Positions 45,444 through 54,163 of a DNA stretch of 64,000 bases are shown here, piece after piece. Position numbers and translations under genes: made by a program. The DNA comes from CAYWVR01 sp964461715 (GTDB lineage Bacteria; Planctomycetota; Phycisphaerae; FEN-1346). The notes beneath the pieces were generated by a model, which saw only the letters and a list, made by a program, of their open reading frames with translations, was not told the origin of the DNA and made no database searches. Where the stretch lies: the NCBI GenBank assembly GCA_964461715.1, contig CAYWVR010000016.1, positions 1 through 64,000 of the forward strand, in the 5' to 3' direction. Position 1 is the stretch's first letter. Every line of letters starts with the position of its first letter.

Positions 45444-47309
45444 CTACTTCGCCCGGGCCGGGAAACACTTCGCCAGATGCGGGTCGCTCGGCGGCTTCGT
45501 CGCGAGGCTGACGAAGACGGCCGTCAGGATGGAGATCGGCAGGGCGACGACGATCGGGTCGACGACGTCCCAGTTGGGATACCCCGCCAGGATGCTGGTC
45601 TTGCCGTCCGTCAGGTGCTGCACGAGGCCGATGGCCGCAGCCTCCTTGCTCTTGACGAGCACGAGCCAGAAGGCCGTGACGAGGAAGCCGACGACCATCG
45701 AGGCGATGGCCCCGGCCTTGGTCATCCGCTTCCAGAAGAGGCCGCCCACGAACGCCGGCAGGAACGCCGAGCCGCACAGGCCGAAGAAGATGGCCGTGGC
45801 CCGGGCGATGATGTACCCGCCGCGCGCGTAGTTCCCGAACAGCATGGCGACGATGATGCCCAGGACAATGCCGATCCGGACGACCAGGATGCTCCAGGGA
45901 TGCTCCTTGGAGTGGCTCTTGGTGGCGAGGGTCTCGAAGACGTCGCGCCCGAGGCTGGTGCCGAGGGCGTGGAACTGGCTGGAGAGGGTGCTCATCGCCG
46001 CCGCCAGAAGCGTCAACAGGAACAGCAGCCCGAACCACGGGGGCAGGGCGCTGGTGATGTAGGTCGGGATGATCTGGTCGGGGTTGCCCTTGGCGTAGAC
46101 GATCGAGATGCTGCGGCCCTGGAGGACCTTCGTCCCGTCGGCCGTGGTGGCCACCTCCGGGCTCTCGGGGTCGAGGACAACGGGCACGAGGGCGGGCTCT
46201 TCGCCGCCGTCGGGCGTGGGCTTCAGGACGGGCGTCCAGGCGCCCGCGTCGTCCTGTTTCATCAGATGAAGGACGTGGTGGGCCTTGGCCTCGTCGATGA
46301 CCTTGACACTTTGGCCCGTGAAGGCGGGGCCGTGCTGGGCGAAGTAGGCGTTCGAGAGGCTGCCGACCGTGAAGGCCACGCCCGTCATCACGAGGATGAA
46401 CACGCCGCCCACCAGCACCGCCCGGTTCAGCTCCTTCTTCGACTGGACGGTCATGAAGCGGACGACGAGCTGGGGCTGGGCCAGGACGCCGATGCCGACA
46501 CCCAGGGTGATCGTCGAGATGACGATCCACCAGAGGTTGTGCGAGCTGTCGCCCCAGCCGAACGCGGGCAGGGCCGTCCACCCGTCGTGGCCGATGGCCT
46601 GGAGCTTGCCGGGCACCAGGTCCGCCAGGCCGGTCAGCGTCTCGTGGCCGCTCACCACCCCGCCCACCTTCCAGTACGTGATGATCAGCAGGAGCAGCAT
46701 GCCGATGAACATGATCGTGCCCTGGAGGGCGTCGGTGTACATGACGCCCTTCAGGCCGCCCACCACGACGTAGGCGGCAATGATGACGCTGAAGATGAAC
46801 AGGGCGATCTGGTAGCCGTTGGCGACGTCCGGGAAGAACTGGGTGGAAATGAACTCGCACCCGCCGATCAGCACCGCCGCCGCGTACAGCGGAATGAAGA
46901 ACGCGATGATGAGGCCCGCGAAGACCTGGATGGCGCGGCTGCCGTAGCGGCGGCCCATCAGCTCCGGGAAGGTGTGGGCGTCCAGCCGATGCCCCATCCG
47001 GCGCGTCGGCCCCCCCAGGAAGACGAAGGCGATGAAGATGCCCACGAAAATGTTCAGGAACGTGAGCCACAGAAGGCTCATGCCGAACAGGCCCGCCACC
47101 CCGCCGAACCCGACGATGGCGCTCGTAGAGATAAAGGTCGCCCCGTAGCTCATCGCCATGATGAACGGATGGACCTTGCGGCCGGCGACCATGTAGTCGG
47201 CGGCACTCTTGGTCCGGCGATAGCCCAACCACCCGAGATACCCGATCACCATCAGGTAGACCACGACGATGGCGATGGTGACCGGCCCGACGCCCTGCGC
47301 CAGAAGCAT
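45444..47309 (-). CDS. Sodium:solute symporter (SSS family)
   Basis: The 621-aa protein has about 13 TM helices with the SSS core: SAADYMVAGRKVHPFIMAMSYGATFIST near the N-terminus, PELMGRRYGSRAIQ, VVVGGLKGVMYTDALQGTIMFIGM and LLAAAMSTLSSQFHALGTSLGRDVF. An extra extracytosolic loop of about 100 residues (HGPAFTGQSVKVIDEAKAHH...) lies after TM8. The substrate cannot be predicted; related proteins carry sugars, acetate or proline. It is preceded by a 56-aa accessory protein and followed by the AlgE-like barrel. Confidence 0.9.
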   Translation of the reverse strand: MLLAQGVGPVTIAIVVVYLMVIGYLGWLGYRRTKSAADYMVAGRKVHPFIMAMSYGATFISTSAIVGFGGVAGLFGMSLLWLTFLNIFVGIFIAFVFLGGPTRRMGHRLDAHTFPELMGRRYGSRAIQVFAGLIIAFFIPLYAAAVLIGGCEFISTQFFPDVANGYQIALFIFSVIIAAYVVVGGLKGVMYTDALQGTIMFIGMLLLLIITYWKVGGVVSGHETLTGLADLVPGKLQAIGHDGWTALPAFGWGDSSHNLWWIVISTITLGVGIGVLAQPQLVVRFMTVQSKKELNRAVLVGGVFILVMTGVAFTVGSLSNAYFAQHGPAFTGQSVKVIDEAKAHHVLHLMKQDDAGAWTPVLKPTPDGGEEPALVPVVLDPESPEVATTADGTKVLQGRSISIVYAKGNPDQIIPTYITSALPPWFGLLFLLTLLAAAMSTLSSQFHALGTSLGRDVFETLATKSHSKEHPWSILVVRIGIVLGIIVAMLFGNYARGGYIIARATAIFFGLCGSAFLPAFVGGLFWKRMTKAGAIASMVVGFLVTAFWLVLVKSKEAAAIGLVQHLTDGKTSILAGYPNWDVVDPIVVALPISILTAVFVSLATKPPSDPHLAKCFPARAK

Positions 47310-47370
47310 GGTCCTTCCCCCACGGCTCAAGTCGAGTGACAGGCGAGATGCCCACGACGACGGCTTCGGA

Positions 47371-47541
47371 TCAGAGCTCCTCTTCGAGCTTCTTCTCCTC
47401 GGCCACCCACTCAATGTCCTCGCGGCCGACAGCCTCCTCGCCCTTGTTCCACGCGATCAAACCGTAGATCACGCACAGGGCGCTCGAACCGATGCACAGC
47501 AGGTAAGCCGCCAACACCCAAGGATCGTCGATACCAAGCAT
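47371..47541 (-). CDS. Small symporter accessory membrane protein
   Basis: The 56-aa peptide MLGIDDPWVLAAYLLCIGSS... has one TM helix followed by an acidic tail (EEAVGREDIEWVAEEKKLEEEL). This matches the short accessory protein typically encoded just upstream of SSS symporters in planctomycetes and deltaproteobacteria (LGIDDPW...CVIYGLIAWNKG). The SD is weak (GTGGGGG). The gene is 61 nt before the symporter. Confidence 0.8.
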   Translation of the reverse strand: MLGIDDPWVLAAYLLCIGSSALCVIYGLIAWNKGEEAVGREDIEWVAEEKKLEEEL

Positions 47542-47712
47542 GCGTAAAACCCCCACGAGTTCCTCGGCGCACAAACTTTGGCCACACTATCGGCAAGCGG
47601 ACCGGCGCAAAGCAAGCTTTTTTTTCGTCACGACGCCGTCCCGCTTGCCTCGGGGACACCGCCACGCCCCCCGCGGAGCCACTCGACGTGGGGCCGCTCG
47701 TCCGCTCCTCGA

Positions 47713-49071
47713 TCACGCCGGCCGGGCCGGCTCGATCTCGACGTCCACCCCCTCGACCTCGCGAACGTACGCGCGGAGCCGCTCGCGCAGGTCGGCCCGC
47801 ACGTCCGCCGGCCCCGGTTCGGCGACACGGTTGTCGCGCTCGTGCGGGTCGGTGTCGAGGTCATAGAGATAGGCCTCGACGTAGCGGTCGCTCGCGGGGC
47901 GCTCCCATCCCTCGTCACCCGGCACGTTCACGCCGTACTTGTACCGCCGCGTGCGGACCGTGCGGCCCAGCTCGTGCTCGCTGATCTGGGCGAAGATTTC
48001 CCGGGGCCAGTCCTCGGCCGTTCCGTCCGCCAGCGGCTGGAGCGGCCGCCCGCGCATGAAGCCCGGCACCTCCAGGCCCGCCGCCTCCAGCAGGGTGGGC
48101 GGCAGGTCCACGAGGCTGACCATCTCCTCGACCGTCCGGCCGCCCTCGAACCCCGGCCCGCACAGGACGAGCGGCGTCCGCAGTGCGGCGTCATGGCAGG
48201 ACCGCTTGTACTCGTGGTTGCGGGTCCGGAAGTGGCACCCGTGATCGGAGGTGTAGAGGAGCAGCGTCTCGTCCGCCAGGCCCAGCCGCGCCAGCTCCGC
48301 CCGAATCCGCCCCAGCCCGTTATCCAGGGCCGCGCAGCACCCGAGATAGTCCGGGTAGCTCTCGCGCCAGTCGCCCTCGGTCCCCTGGAGGTCGCCGGGC
48401 ACGTCATAATGCTTCCACCGGGCGTCCGAGCCGAGGGGCCCCTCGAAGCGGTCGTGATCGTTCTGCTGATGCGGTTCGAGGTAGGAGAGGAAGAGAAGGA
48501 ACGGGGCATCCGAGTCCCGGCCCCGCAGATAGTCGATGGCCAGGTTCGTCATCCAATCGACGCGGTAGCCCTCCATCTCGACCTTCTCGCCGCCCGCGTC
48601 GAACATGTGCCCGTCGTAGGCGTGCGAGGTGAACTCGAGGACGTCGCTGGCGATCCAGAAATCGTCGTACCCGCCGCGGTACTCGGGCGGGACCGGCGCG
48701 CGCCCATAGTTCGTGACGACGCGGCCCTCGACCGCCGACATCCGCTTCTCGGGTGTGCTCGCGAGGTGCCACTTGCCGATGTAGGCGGCCTCGTAGCCCG
48801 AGGCCCGGAGCCGCTTGGCGATCGTGTCCTCGTCGGGGCGCAGGGCGATGGCGTTCGTGAAGCACCCCGTCTCGGTGGCGTAGCGGCCCGTCTGAAGGCA
48901 CGCGCGAGCCGGGCCGCACACCGGCTGACACGTGAACGAGTGGGCGAAGCGGACGCCCTCGGCGGCCATGCGATCGAGGTTCGGCGTCACGGGCCACCGC
49001 TGGCCGTAGCAGCCGCACGTGTCCCATCGCTGCTGGTCGGAGAAGAAGACGATGAGGTTGGGACGGCGCAT
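47713..49071 (-). CDS. Formylglycine-dependent sulfatase
   Basis: The 452-aa type I sulfatase has the N-terminal metal site PNLIVFFSDQQRWDTCGCYG and the FGly motif C52-G-P-A-R56 (CxPxR). It also has IGKWHLAS and the second metal site YTSDHGCHFRTRNHEYKR. There is no signal peptide, so it is predicted to act in the cytoplasm or to depend on an atypical route. It removes sulfate esters, probably from a sugar, because it follows a GH50-like hydrolase by 9 nt. The liberated sulfate would feed the same pool the cys genes use. It needs a maturase, which is not in the window. Confidence 0.92.
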   Translation of the reverse strand: MRRPNLIVFFSDQQRWDTCGCYGQRWPVTPNLDRMAAEGVRFAHSFTCQPVCGPARACLQTGRYATETGCFTNAIALRPDEDTIAKRLRASGYEAAYIGKWHLASTPEKRMSAVEGRVVTNYGRAPVPPEYRGGYDDFWIASDVLEFTSHAYDGHMFDAGGEKVEMEGYRVDWMTNLAIDYLRGRDSDAPFLLFLSYLEPHQQNDHDRFEGPLGSDARWKHYDVPGDLQGTEGDWRESYPDYLGCCAALDNGLGRIRAELARLGLADETLLLYTSDHGCHFRTRNHEYKRSCHDAALRTPLVLCGPGFEGGRTVEEMVSLVDLPPTLLEAAGLEVPGFMRGRPLQPLADGTAEDWPREIFAQISEHELGRTVRTRRYKYGVNVPGDEGWERPASDRYVEAYLYDLDTDPHERDNRVAEPGPADVRADLRERLRAYVREVEGVDVEIEPARPA

Positions 49072-49080
49072 GACCGCTCC

Positions 49081-50865
49081 TCACATCGGTTCAGAGGCGG
49101 CGTGGCGGTCGTAGATGCGGGCGGCCGCAGCCCGGGCCGCCTCGACCATCTCCGCGTGCGGGCGGTCGACGATGTCGACGAAGCCGATCGTCTGGTTCTC
49201 CCCGTCGCGGACGCGGCCGGTGAGGGGCTGGTCCACCCACTGGAACCAGTGGCTCCCGACGGCGTAGGGCATCCGGGCCAGCTCCCGGAGGAACTTTCGG
49301 TAGTAGCGGGCCCGCTCGGCCGCCCCGAACGCATCGTAGAGCGGCTCGAGCTGGCGGGGGCTGCGGAGCGAGAGGTGGTGCTCGCCGATCAGGATCGGAC
49401 GACCCGTCAGCCCGTGCCACCGGTCGAACCGCCCGCGGTCGGGGTAAAGGGCGTAGCAGTTGACGCTGACGATGTCCGCCCGGCGCGCGGCCCGCACGAC
49501 GGCGTCGTCGGGCAGGACGCGGACGAAGCGGCAGCCGAGGTAGAGGTGGTTCGGGTCCTGTCGTCGCAGCGCCGCCGCCACCGTCTCGAAATACCGCTCC
49601 GCGTATGCCTCCACGTACGCCGGGCCCCGCTCGGCCAGGGCCGGCGACCGCCACGGCAGCTCGTTGTCGACGAAGTACCCGACGAGGTACCGCTCGGAGA
49701 CATACGGGGCCACGGACTCGGCCATGACCCGCTCCAGGTGCGGCTCCCATGCCGCGTCGAAGACGTCCGGGAGGCGGCGGGCGATCCGCGGGGCGTCGCC
49801 CTCGCGGGTGTTGACGCGCCGCGTGTAGGGACAGCGCCCGGTGCCGAGGACCGCCTCCTCGCAGGTGTTGCCGAGGGTGTTGAAGCCCCAGGCCCGGAAC
49901 CGGGCGAAGACGCGGTCGCGCCAAGCCTCCTTCGAGCCGTACTTCCGCAGGACGTTCCAGCCGTAGAAGGAAAGGCCGCGGTCGCTCCAGGCCTCGGCGA
50001 AGGGGCCGTCGGTCGCGGGCACGGCCTCGAACAGGTGCTCGCGTCCCTCGACGGGCGTGCCCTCGTGGGTGGTGCGAACGCCGGTCGTCCCCATCGACCA
50101 GAAGGGCCGCCCCTGGGGGCTCACGAGCCACCAGCGGCCCTCGTCGTCGGTGTCGACGCGGAAGAAGCCGGTGGGCGTCATCTCCGGCCCCTCGGTCCAG
50201 GCGCCGATCTCGTCGCGTCCCGGCACCGGCGCGAGGGCCGCGAGGGCGGCGGCCTCGCTCTCGGCGTCGGCGCGAAACTCGTCCTCGCGGGCGAGCTTGC
50301 CGGGCCACGCGGTGCGGGCCCGCTGGCCAAAGCGGTCGACGCAGGGGCCCCCGGTCTCCTCGGTCGACTCGAGGCAGAGCTCCTTGAGACGGAGCCGGCG
50401 CGTCGTGTCGCCGCCCAGCCACCGCGCCTCGATGCGGACGGCCGTCGGGCGCCAGGCGGGGGCGAGCCCGGCCGTCAGCGGCAAGTCCGAAAGGTCGAGG
50501 ACGAGCCGCGCCTCCTCCCCCGCCGCCAGGTCGTGCTCCGTGCGGAGGCGGCACCGGAGTCCCGAGACGACGAGCGCCACACGGACCTCGGCGTCCGGGG
50601 CCGCGAGGTCGAGCGTCAATCGTCCGTAGCCGCACCAGTCCTCGGGCAGGCCGAGGGCCGCGGGGACGGCCTCGACGAAGGCCCCGGGCAAGCGGACATC
50701 CCACTCGACGGCCTCGCCCTCGACGGTGGCGAAGGCGTGGTCGAAGCGGACCTCCTCGCGGGCCACGGCCGCCGTCCCGCCCCCCTCCAGCGCCTCGACG
50801 CGTTCGGCGAGGCGGCGGCGGGCGGGGTCGGCCAGGGCGTCCAGGGCGGCTCGGCAACTCGGCAT
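49081..50865 (-). CDS. Agarase/GH50-like glycoside hydrolase (clan GH-A)
   Basis: The 594-aa protein has a beta-sandwich-like N-terminal part (residues 40-165) and then a (beta/alpha)8 domain. GRWWLVSPQGRPFWSMGTTGVR and SFYGWNVLRKYG are typical of agarase/GH50-like enzymes. Candidate catalytic Glu residues are E402 in YFVDNELPW (acid/base) and E495 in ILIGEHHLS (nucleophile). No signal peptide is seen, so it would act on imported oligosaccharides. It is 9 nt upstream of the sulfatase and 74 nt downstream of a porin, suggesting use of a sulfated galactan-type glycan. The actual substrate is inference. Confidence 0.78.
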   Translation of the reverse strand: MPSCRAALDALADPARRRLAERVEALEGGGTAAVAREEVRFDHAFATVEGEAVEWDVRLPGAFVEAVPAALGLPEDWCGYGRLTLDLAAPDAEVRVALVVSGLRCRLRTEHDLAAGEEARLVLDLSDLPLTAGLAPAWRPTAVRIEARWLGGDTTRRLRLKELCLESTEETGGPCVDRFGQRARTAWPGKLAREDEFRADAESEAAALAALAPVPGRDEIGAWTEGPEMTPTGFFRVDTDDEGRWWLVSPQGRPFWSMGTTGVRTTHEGTPVEGREHLFEAVPATDGPFAEAWSDRGLSFYGWNVLRKYGSKEAWRDRVFARFRAWGFNTLGNTCEEAVLGTGRCPYTRRVNTREGDAPRIARRLPDVFDAAWEPHLERVMAESVAPYVSERYLVGYFVDNELPWRSPALAERGPAYVEAYAERYFETVAAALRRQDPNHLYLGCRFVRVLPDDAVVRAARRADIVSVNCYALYPDRGRFDRWHGLTGRPILIGEHHLSLRSPRQLEPLYDAFGAAERARYYRKFLRELARMPYAVGSHWFQWVDQPLTGRVRDGENQTIGFVDIVDRPHAEMVEAARAAAARIYDRHAASEPM

Positions 50866-50939
50866 GCGGCGTCCTTCGGCGCGGGTCCCGTGACGCCGTC
50901 ATTGTGCCCGCGTCGAAGGCGCCGGTCCAACCAAAAGCG

Positions 50940-52208
50940 TCAGAACTTCCAGGCGACGTCGGCCTGGAGGGTGAAGCGGTCGCCGTCGGGGTCGGGGTTG
51001 TTGATCGGCTCGGAGTAGAAGCACGTGACGCCGACCTGCATAGAGTCGGTGCAGGCGTACTTGAAGCCCCAGACGTGGCCCTTGTGGCCGTCGGGGAAGT
51101 CCGAGTCGTTGAAGGCGCGCGGTGAGGCCTCGAGCTGGAGATATTTGAAGACGTACTTCGCCTCCCAGCTCCCCTTCTTCTTGCACTTCCCGACCTTCAT
51201 GCCGAAGGCCAGCCCCGTGCTCTGGTCGCTGGGCGTGTTGTGGTTGACGCCGACGTTCGTCACCCAGTCCACGTACGCCGCCATCGGAAGATCGAACGCC
51301 TTCCAGGAGAAGACGTTGACGAGGTTGAAGAAGTCCCACTCCTCGTCCGGCACCGTGAGGCCGGCGCTGTAGTGGTCGGTGTTGTAGTAGGTCGCGGCCA
51401 CGGTGTGGGCGAGGCCGTCGCAGGGGTCCCAGTCGAGGCCCATCGAGTAGGCCTGGAGATGGGCGTCGTCGCCGGGGTTGTTGTTGGAGAGGAAGAACTG
51501 GCCCATGGCCACGAACGGCCGCAGGCCCTCGCCGCAGGGCGCCGTGTACTGGACCCAGGCGCCCTCGGGGTTCAGGTCGCTGTCCCACACCAGGTCCGTC
51601 GCGACCCAGGGCTGGGCGATCTTGCCGGCGGTGACCAGCAGGCCCGGACAGGGCTTCGGCGTCCAACGGACGTAGGCGCGGTCGATGCGCCACTCGTCGC
51701 GGAAGAAGAAGTCGCCCATCGTCTCGTTGGTGCTGGTGGGTCCCCCGCCGTCGCCGGAGGCGATGCGGAAGCCGACCTCCAGGCCGTCCTCCGGCCACGT
51801 CTTCCTCAGACCGAAGCGGAGGCGGTAGCGGGCGCGGCCCTCGTCGTCGTTGGCGCCCCGCGACTCGGCGAACTGGCGATACTCGTAGCGGAGGCGGAAG
51901 TCGCCGTAGAAGGTCAGGTTCTCCATCCAGGCCGGCCACGAGGCCGCAAGGTCCTTGTCGGTGAGGATTTCCTCGACGATCCCGCGCAGTTCCTCGCGGT
52001 AGGCCTTCTCATCGGCGAGAGCGGCGGTCTTGGCCTCCATGGCCGCCAGCCGCCGCTCCTGGTCGCGGAGCCGCGCCCGGAGGGCCTCGATGGTGTCCAT
52101 CATCTTCTCGGCCGACGGGGGGCCTTCGGAGGCCGGGACCGAGACGGCCCCCCAGCCGACGAGAAACACCCCCAGGACAGACCCCACCCACCTCCCCTGC
52201 TTCGCCAT
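50940..52208 (-). CDS. Outer-membrane porin with coiled-coil N-terminus
   Basis: The 422-aa protein has a signal peptide, then a coiled coil (residues about 33-75: MMDTIEALRARLRDQERRLAAME) and a 16-strand-style barrel beginning at NLTFYGDFRLRYEYRQF and ending in WKF*. This is the layout of planctomycete 'putative porins'. ATG 52208 has GAGAGGAG upstream. Its promoter carries a PhoB-type array of 11-bp-spaced hexamers, so it may be a phosphate-starvation porin comparable in role to PhoE or OprP (inference). The GH50-like and sulfatase genes follow on the same strand. Confidence 0.85.
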   Translation of the reverse strand: MAKQGRWVGSVLGVFLVGWGAVSVPASEGPPSAEKMMDTIEALRARLRDQERRLAAMEAKTAALADEKAYREELRGIVEEILTDKDLAASWPAWMENLTFYGDFRLRYEYRQFAESRGANDDEGRARYRLRFGLRKTWPEDGLEVGFRIASGDGGGPTSTNETMGDFFFRDEWRIDRAYVRWTPKPCPGLLVTAGKIAQPWVATDLVWDSDLNPEGAWVQYTAPCGEGLRPFVAMGQFFLSNNNPGDDAHLQAYSMGLDWDPCDGLAHTVAATYYNTDHYSAGLTVPDEEWDFFNLVNVFSWKAFDLPMAAYVDWVTNVGVNHNTPSDQSTGLAFGMKVGKCKKKGSWEAKYVFKYLQLEASPRAFNDSDFPDGHKGHVWGFKYACTDSMQVGVTCFYSEPINNPDPDGDRFTLQADVAWKF

Positions 52209-52275
52209 GACCGCTCCTCTCACCATGCGGGATTCATTTGAGCGCGAGGACCGGCCCCGCGCTCCGCCGGGAAAG

Positions 52276-52330
52276 AGTATGTGAAGAAACGGTTAAGACA
52301 CAACGAAGGGATAGTTAGGAATTGGTTAAG
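52276..52330 (-). promoter_or_regulatory. Pho-box array and -10 element upstream of the porin gene
   Basis: On the minus strand hexamers end at exact 11-bp steps: CTTAAC (52325-52330), CCTAAC (52314-52319), CTTCGT (52303-52308), CTTAAC (52292-52297). After 10 nt comes the -10 CATACT (52276-52281). A fifth, CTTCAC (52281-52286), overlaps the spacer. One-turn direct repeats pointing to the gene are the PhoB pattern. Confidence 0.7.
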
Positions 52331-52331
52331 G

Positions 52332-52370
52332 TTTAAGGGCGCGCTAAGCGTGCGTTAGGGAACGGATAAG
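52332..52370 (-). promoter_or_regulatory. Second Pho-box-like array upstream of the porin
   Basis: Four more hexamers at 11-bp steps on the minus strand: CTTATC (52365-52370), CCTAAC (52354-52359), CTTAGC (52343-52348), CTTAAA (52332-52337). The array is shifted 7 bp relative to the first, so it may be a separate box. It lies just after the 3' end of phoU (52393). Confidence 0.6.
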
Positions 52371-52392
52371 GGACGGAGGCCCAAGGAGGGGC

Positions 52393-53064
52393 TCAGGAGG
52401 TGTCGGTCTTGCGGGCGGCGGCGTGGCGGACGATCTCCCCGGTGCACAGGAACACGATGTCCTCGGCGATGTTGGTGCAGAGGTCGCCGATGCGTTCCAG
52501 GGCCCGCCCCAGCAGGATCATCGTCAGGCACTTGTCGACGTCCTTGCGGAGCTCCGGATCGTCCAGCACCTGCCGCACGAAGGCCCGGTAGGCCCGGTTG
52601 ATGTCGCGGTCGGCGGCGATGACCTCGCGGGCGGTCTCGGCGTCGCGCGTCGAGAGGAGGCGGACGGTGCGGGAAAGCGAGCGGCGGGTCTGGGCGACCA
52701 GGTCCCGATACTCCGGGTGGTCGCGCATCTCGATGTGCTCGGCCACCAGGTGCTTGACGCGGCGGCCGATGTGGGCGGCCTTGTCGGCGATGCGTTCCAG
52801 GTCGTTGTTGGCCTTGATGACGAAGCAGAGGGTCCGCAGGTCGATCGCCGTGGGCTGGTACAGGGCCAGGAGGCGGATGCACTCGCGCTCGATGGCCACC
52901 TCCTCGCGGTCGATGGCCGTGTCGCTCTCGTCGACCTCCTCGCCGGCGATGATGTTGCCTTCGTCGGCGGCGCGGAGGGCCTCCTCGACGTGTTCTTCGA
53001 CCCTCAGGCCCATCCGGTCCAACTGGAGCACCAGTTTCTCGATGCTCTTCGCAAGTTCCGACAT
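52393..53064 (-). CDS. phoU: Phosphate signalling protein PhoU
   Basis: The 223-aa all-helical protein has two three-helix bundles, each with the PhoU metal-site pattern: NNDLERIADKAAHIGRR and GRALERIGDLCTNIAEDIV. It links the Pst transporter to the PhoR kinase and damps signalling when phosphate is ample. ATG 53064 follows GGGAGCGG. It is last in pstS-pstC-pstA-pstB-phoU; a GC-rich palindrome near 53166-53184 (CCCGGGCG-GCG-CGCCCGGG) lies in the 177-nt gap after pstB. Confidence 0.94.
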   Translation of the reverse strand: MSELAKSIEKLVLQLDRMGLRVEEHVEEALRAADEGNIIAGEEVDESDTAIDREEVAIERECIRLLALYQPTAIDLRTLCFVIKANNDLERIADKAAHIGRRVKHLVAEHIEMRDHPEYRDLVAQTRRSLSRTVRLLSTRDAETAREVIAADRDINRAYRAFVRQVLDDPELRKDVDKCLTMILLGRALERIGDLCTNIAEDIVFLCTGEIVRHAAARKTDTS

Positions 53065-53241
53065 GAACCGCTCCCGGCCGCGCCACGGCCCGGAGGTCGA
53101 CGGAGCGACCTCCACGTTCCTCTCACCCGGCCCTCGCGCCCGGCGGGCGGGGGGCCTCCGAAACCGCGCCCGGGCGCGCCGCCCGGGGCCTTCTCCACCT
53201 TACCCGCTCGGCGCCCGGGAAACGTCGGAAAAAAGCGCGTC

Positions 53242-54108
53242 TCAGCCGAAGCGGCCCGTGATGTAGTCTTCGGTCTGGGGTTCGCGCGGCTTCGTAAAGA
53301 TATTCGTCGTCACGTCGTACTCGATGAGTTTACCCAAACAGAAAAAGGCGGTCCGGTCGCTGACGCGGGCGGCCTGCTGCATGTTATGGGTAACGATGAC
53401 GATGGTGTAGTCGGCCTTGAGCTCGGCGATGAGTTCCTCGATGCGCCCGGAGGCGATGGGGTCGAGGGCCGAGCACGGCTCGTCCATCAGGAGGACCTTC
53501 GGGCGCGTGGCCAGGGCCCGAGCGATGCAGAGCCGCTGCTGTTGGCCGCCGGAGAGGCCGAGGGCGGACTTCTTGAGGTCGTCCTTGACCTCGTCCCAGA
53601 GGGCCGCCGCCCGCAGGCACTCCTCGACGGCCCGATCGAGGGCCCCGCGTCCGCGGGTCCCCTGGAGGCGGGGACCGTAGGCGACGTTCTCGTAGATGGT
53701 CTTCGGAAAGGGGTTGGGCTTCTGGAAGACCATGCCCACCTGCTGGCGGAGGTGGACCAGGTTGATGCGCTTGTCGTAGACGTCGGTGCCGCCGACCTCC
53801 AGACGCCCCTCGGCCCGGGTGTGGGGGATGAGGTCGTTCATGCGGTTGATCGATCGAAGGAACGTGCTCTTGCCACACCCCGAGGGCCCGATGATGGCCG
53901 TGACGGAGCACGGGTAGACGTCCATGGAGATCTCCCGGACGCCGGCCTTCTCCCCGTAGAAGAGGGAAAAGTCGCGGCTGCAGATGATGGCGGTGCCGGC
54001 TTCCTCGGGGGATTCCATCTCGGTTCGCGTGCTGGAGGCTTGCGGGACGGGGGGCGAGGAACGGGACGCCTCCGTCGAGGGTTCGGTCATCGGGTCCACG
54101 CGCGACAT
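53242..54108 (-). CDS. pstB: Phosphate ABC transporter ATP-binding protein
   Basis: The 288-aa ATPase has Walker A GPSGCGKST, the PstB-specific RMNDLIPHTRAEG, Q-loop FQKPNPFPKTIYENVAYGPR, signature LSGGQQQRLCIARAL and Walker B VLLMDEPCSALDPIA. An N-terminal tail of about 40 residues is Ser/Thr/Pro-rich and disordered. ATG 54108 has GGGGAG 6 nt upstream. It energises phosphate import through PstCA. Confidence 0.96.
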   Translation of the reverse strand: MSRVDPMTEPSTEASRSSPPVPQASSTRTEMESPEEAGTAIICSRDFSLFYGEKAGVREISMDVYPCSVTAIIGPSGCGKSTFLRSINRMNDLIPHTRAEGRLEVGGTDVYDKRINLVHLRQQVGMVFQKPNPFPKTIYENVAYGPRLQGTRGRGALDRAVEECLRAAALWDEVKDDLKKSALGLSGGQQQRLCIARALATRPKVLLMDEPCSALDPIASGRIEELIAELKADYTIVIVTHNMQQAARVSDRTAFFCLGKLIEYDVTTNIFTKPREPQTEDYITGRFG

Positions 54109-54163
54109 TCTAGGCTCCCCGGACTCGCCGTTCAATGCGGAATGGGTCTCGTGGGGCAAACGC

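Noticed and set aside
47608..47626. Intrinsic terminator at the T-run after AAGC
   Set aside because: The T-run is on the plus strand with almost no stem before it, while the neighbouring genes are on the minus strand.
52276..52370. Iterons or a replication origin
   Set aside because: The repeated hexamers could suggest iterons, but there are no DnaA boxes or rep/dnaA genes; the spacing and orientation match PhoB sites and the same pattern occurs at pstS.
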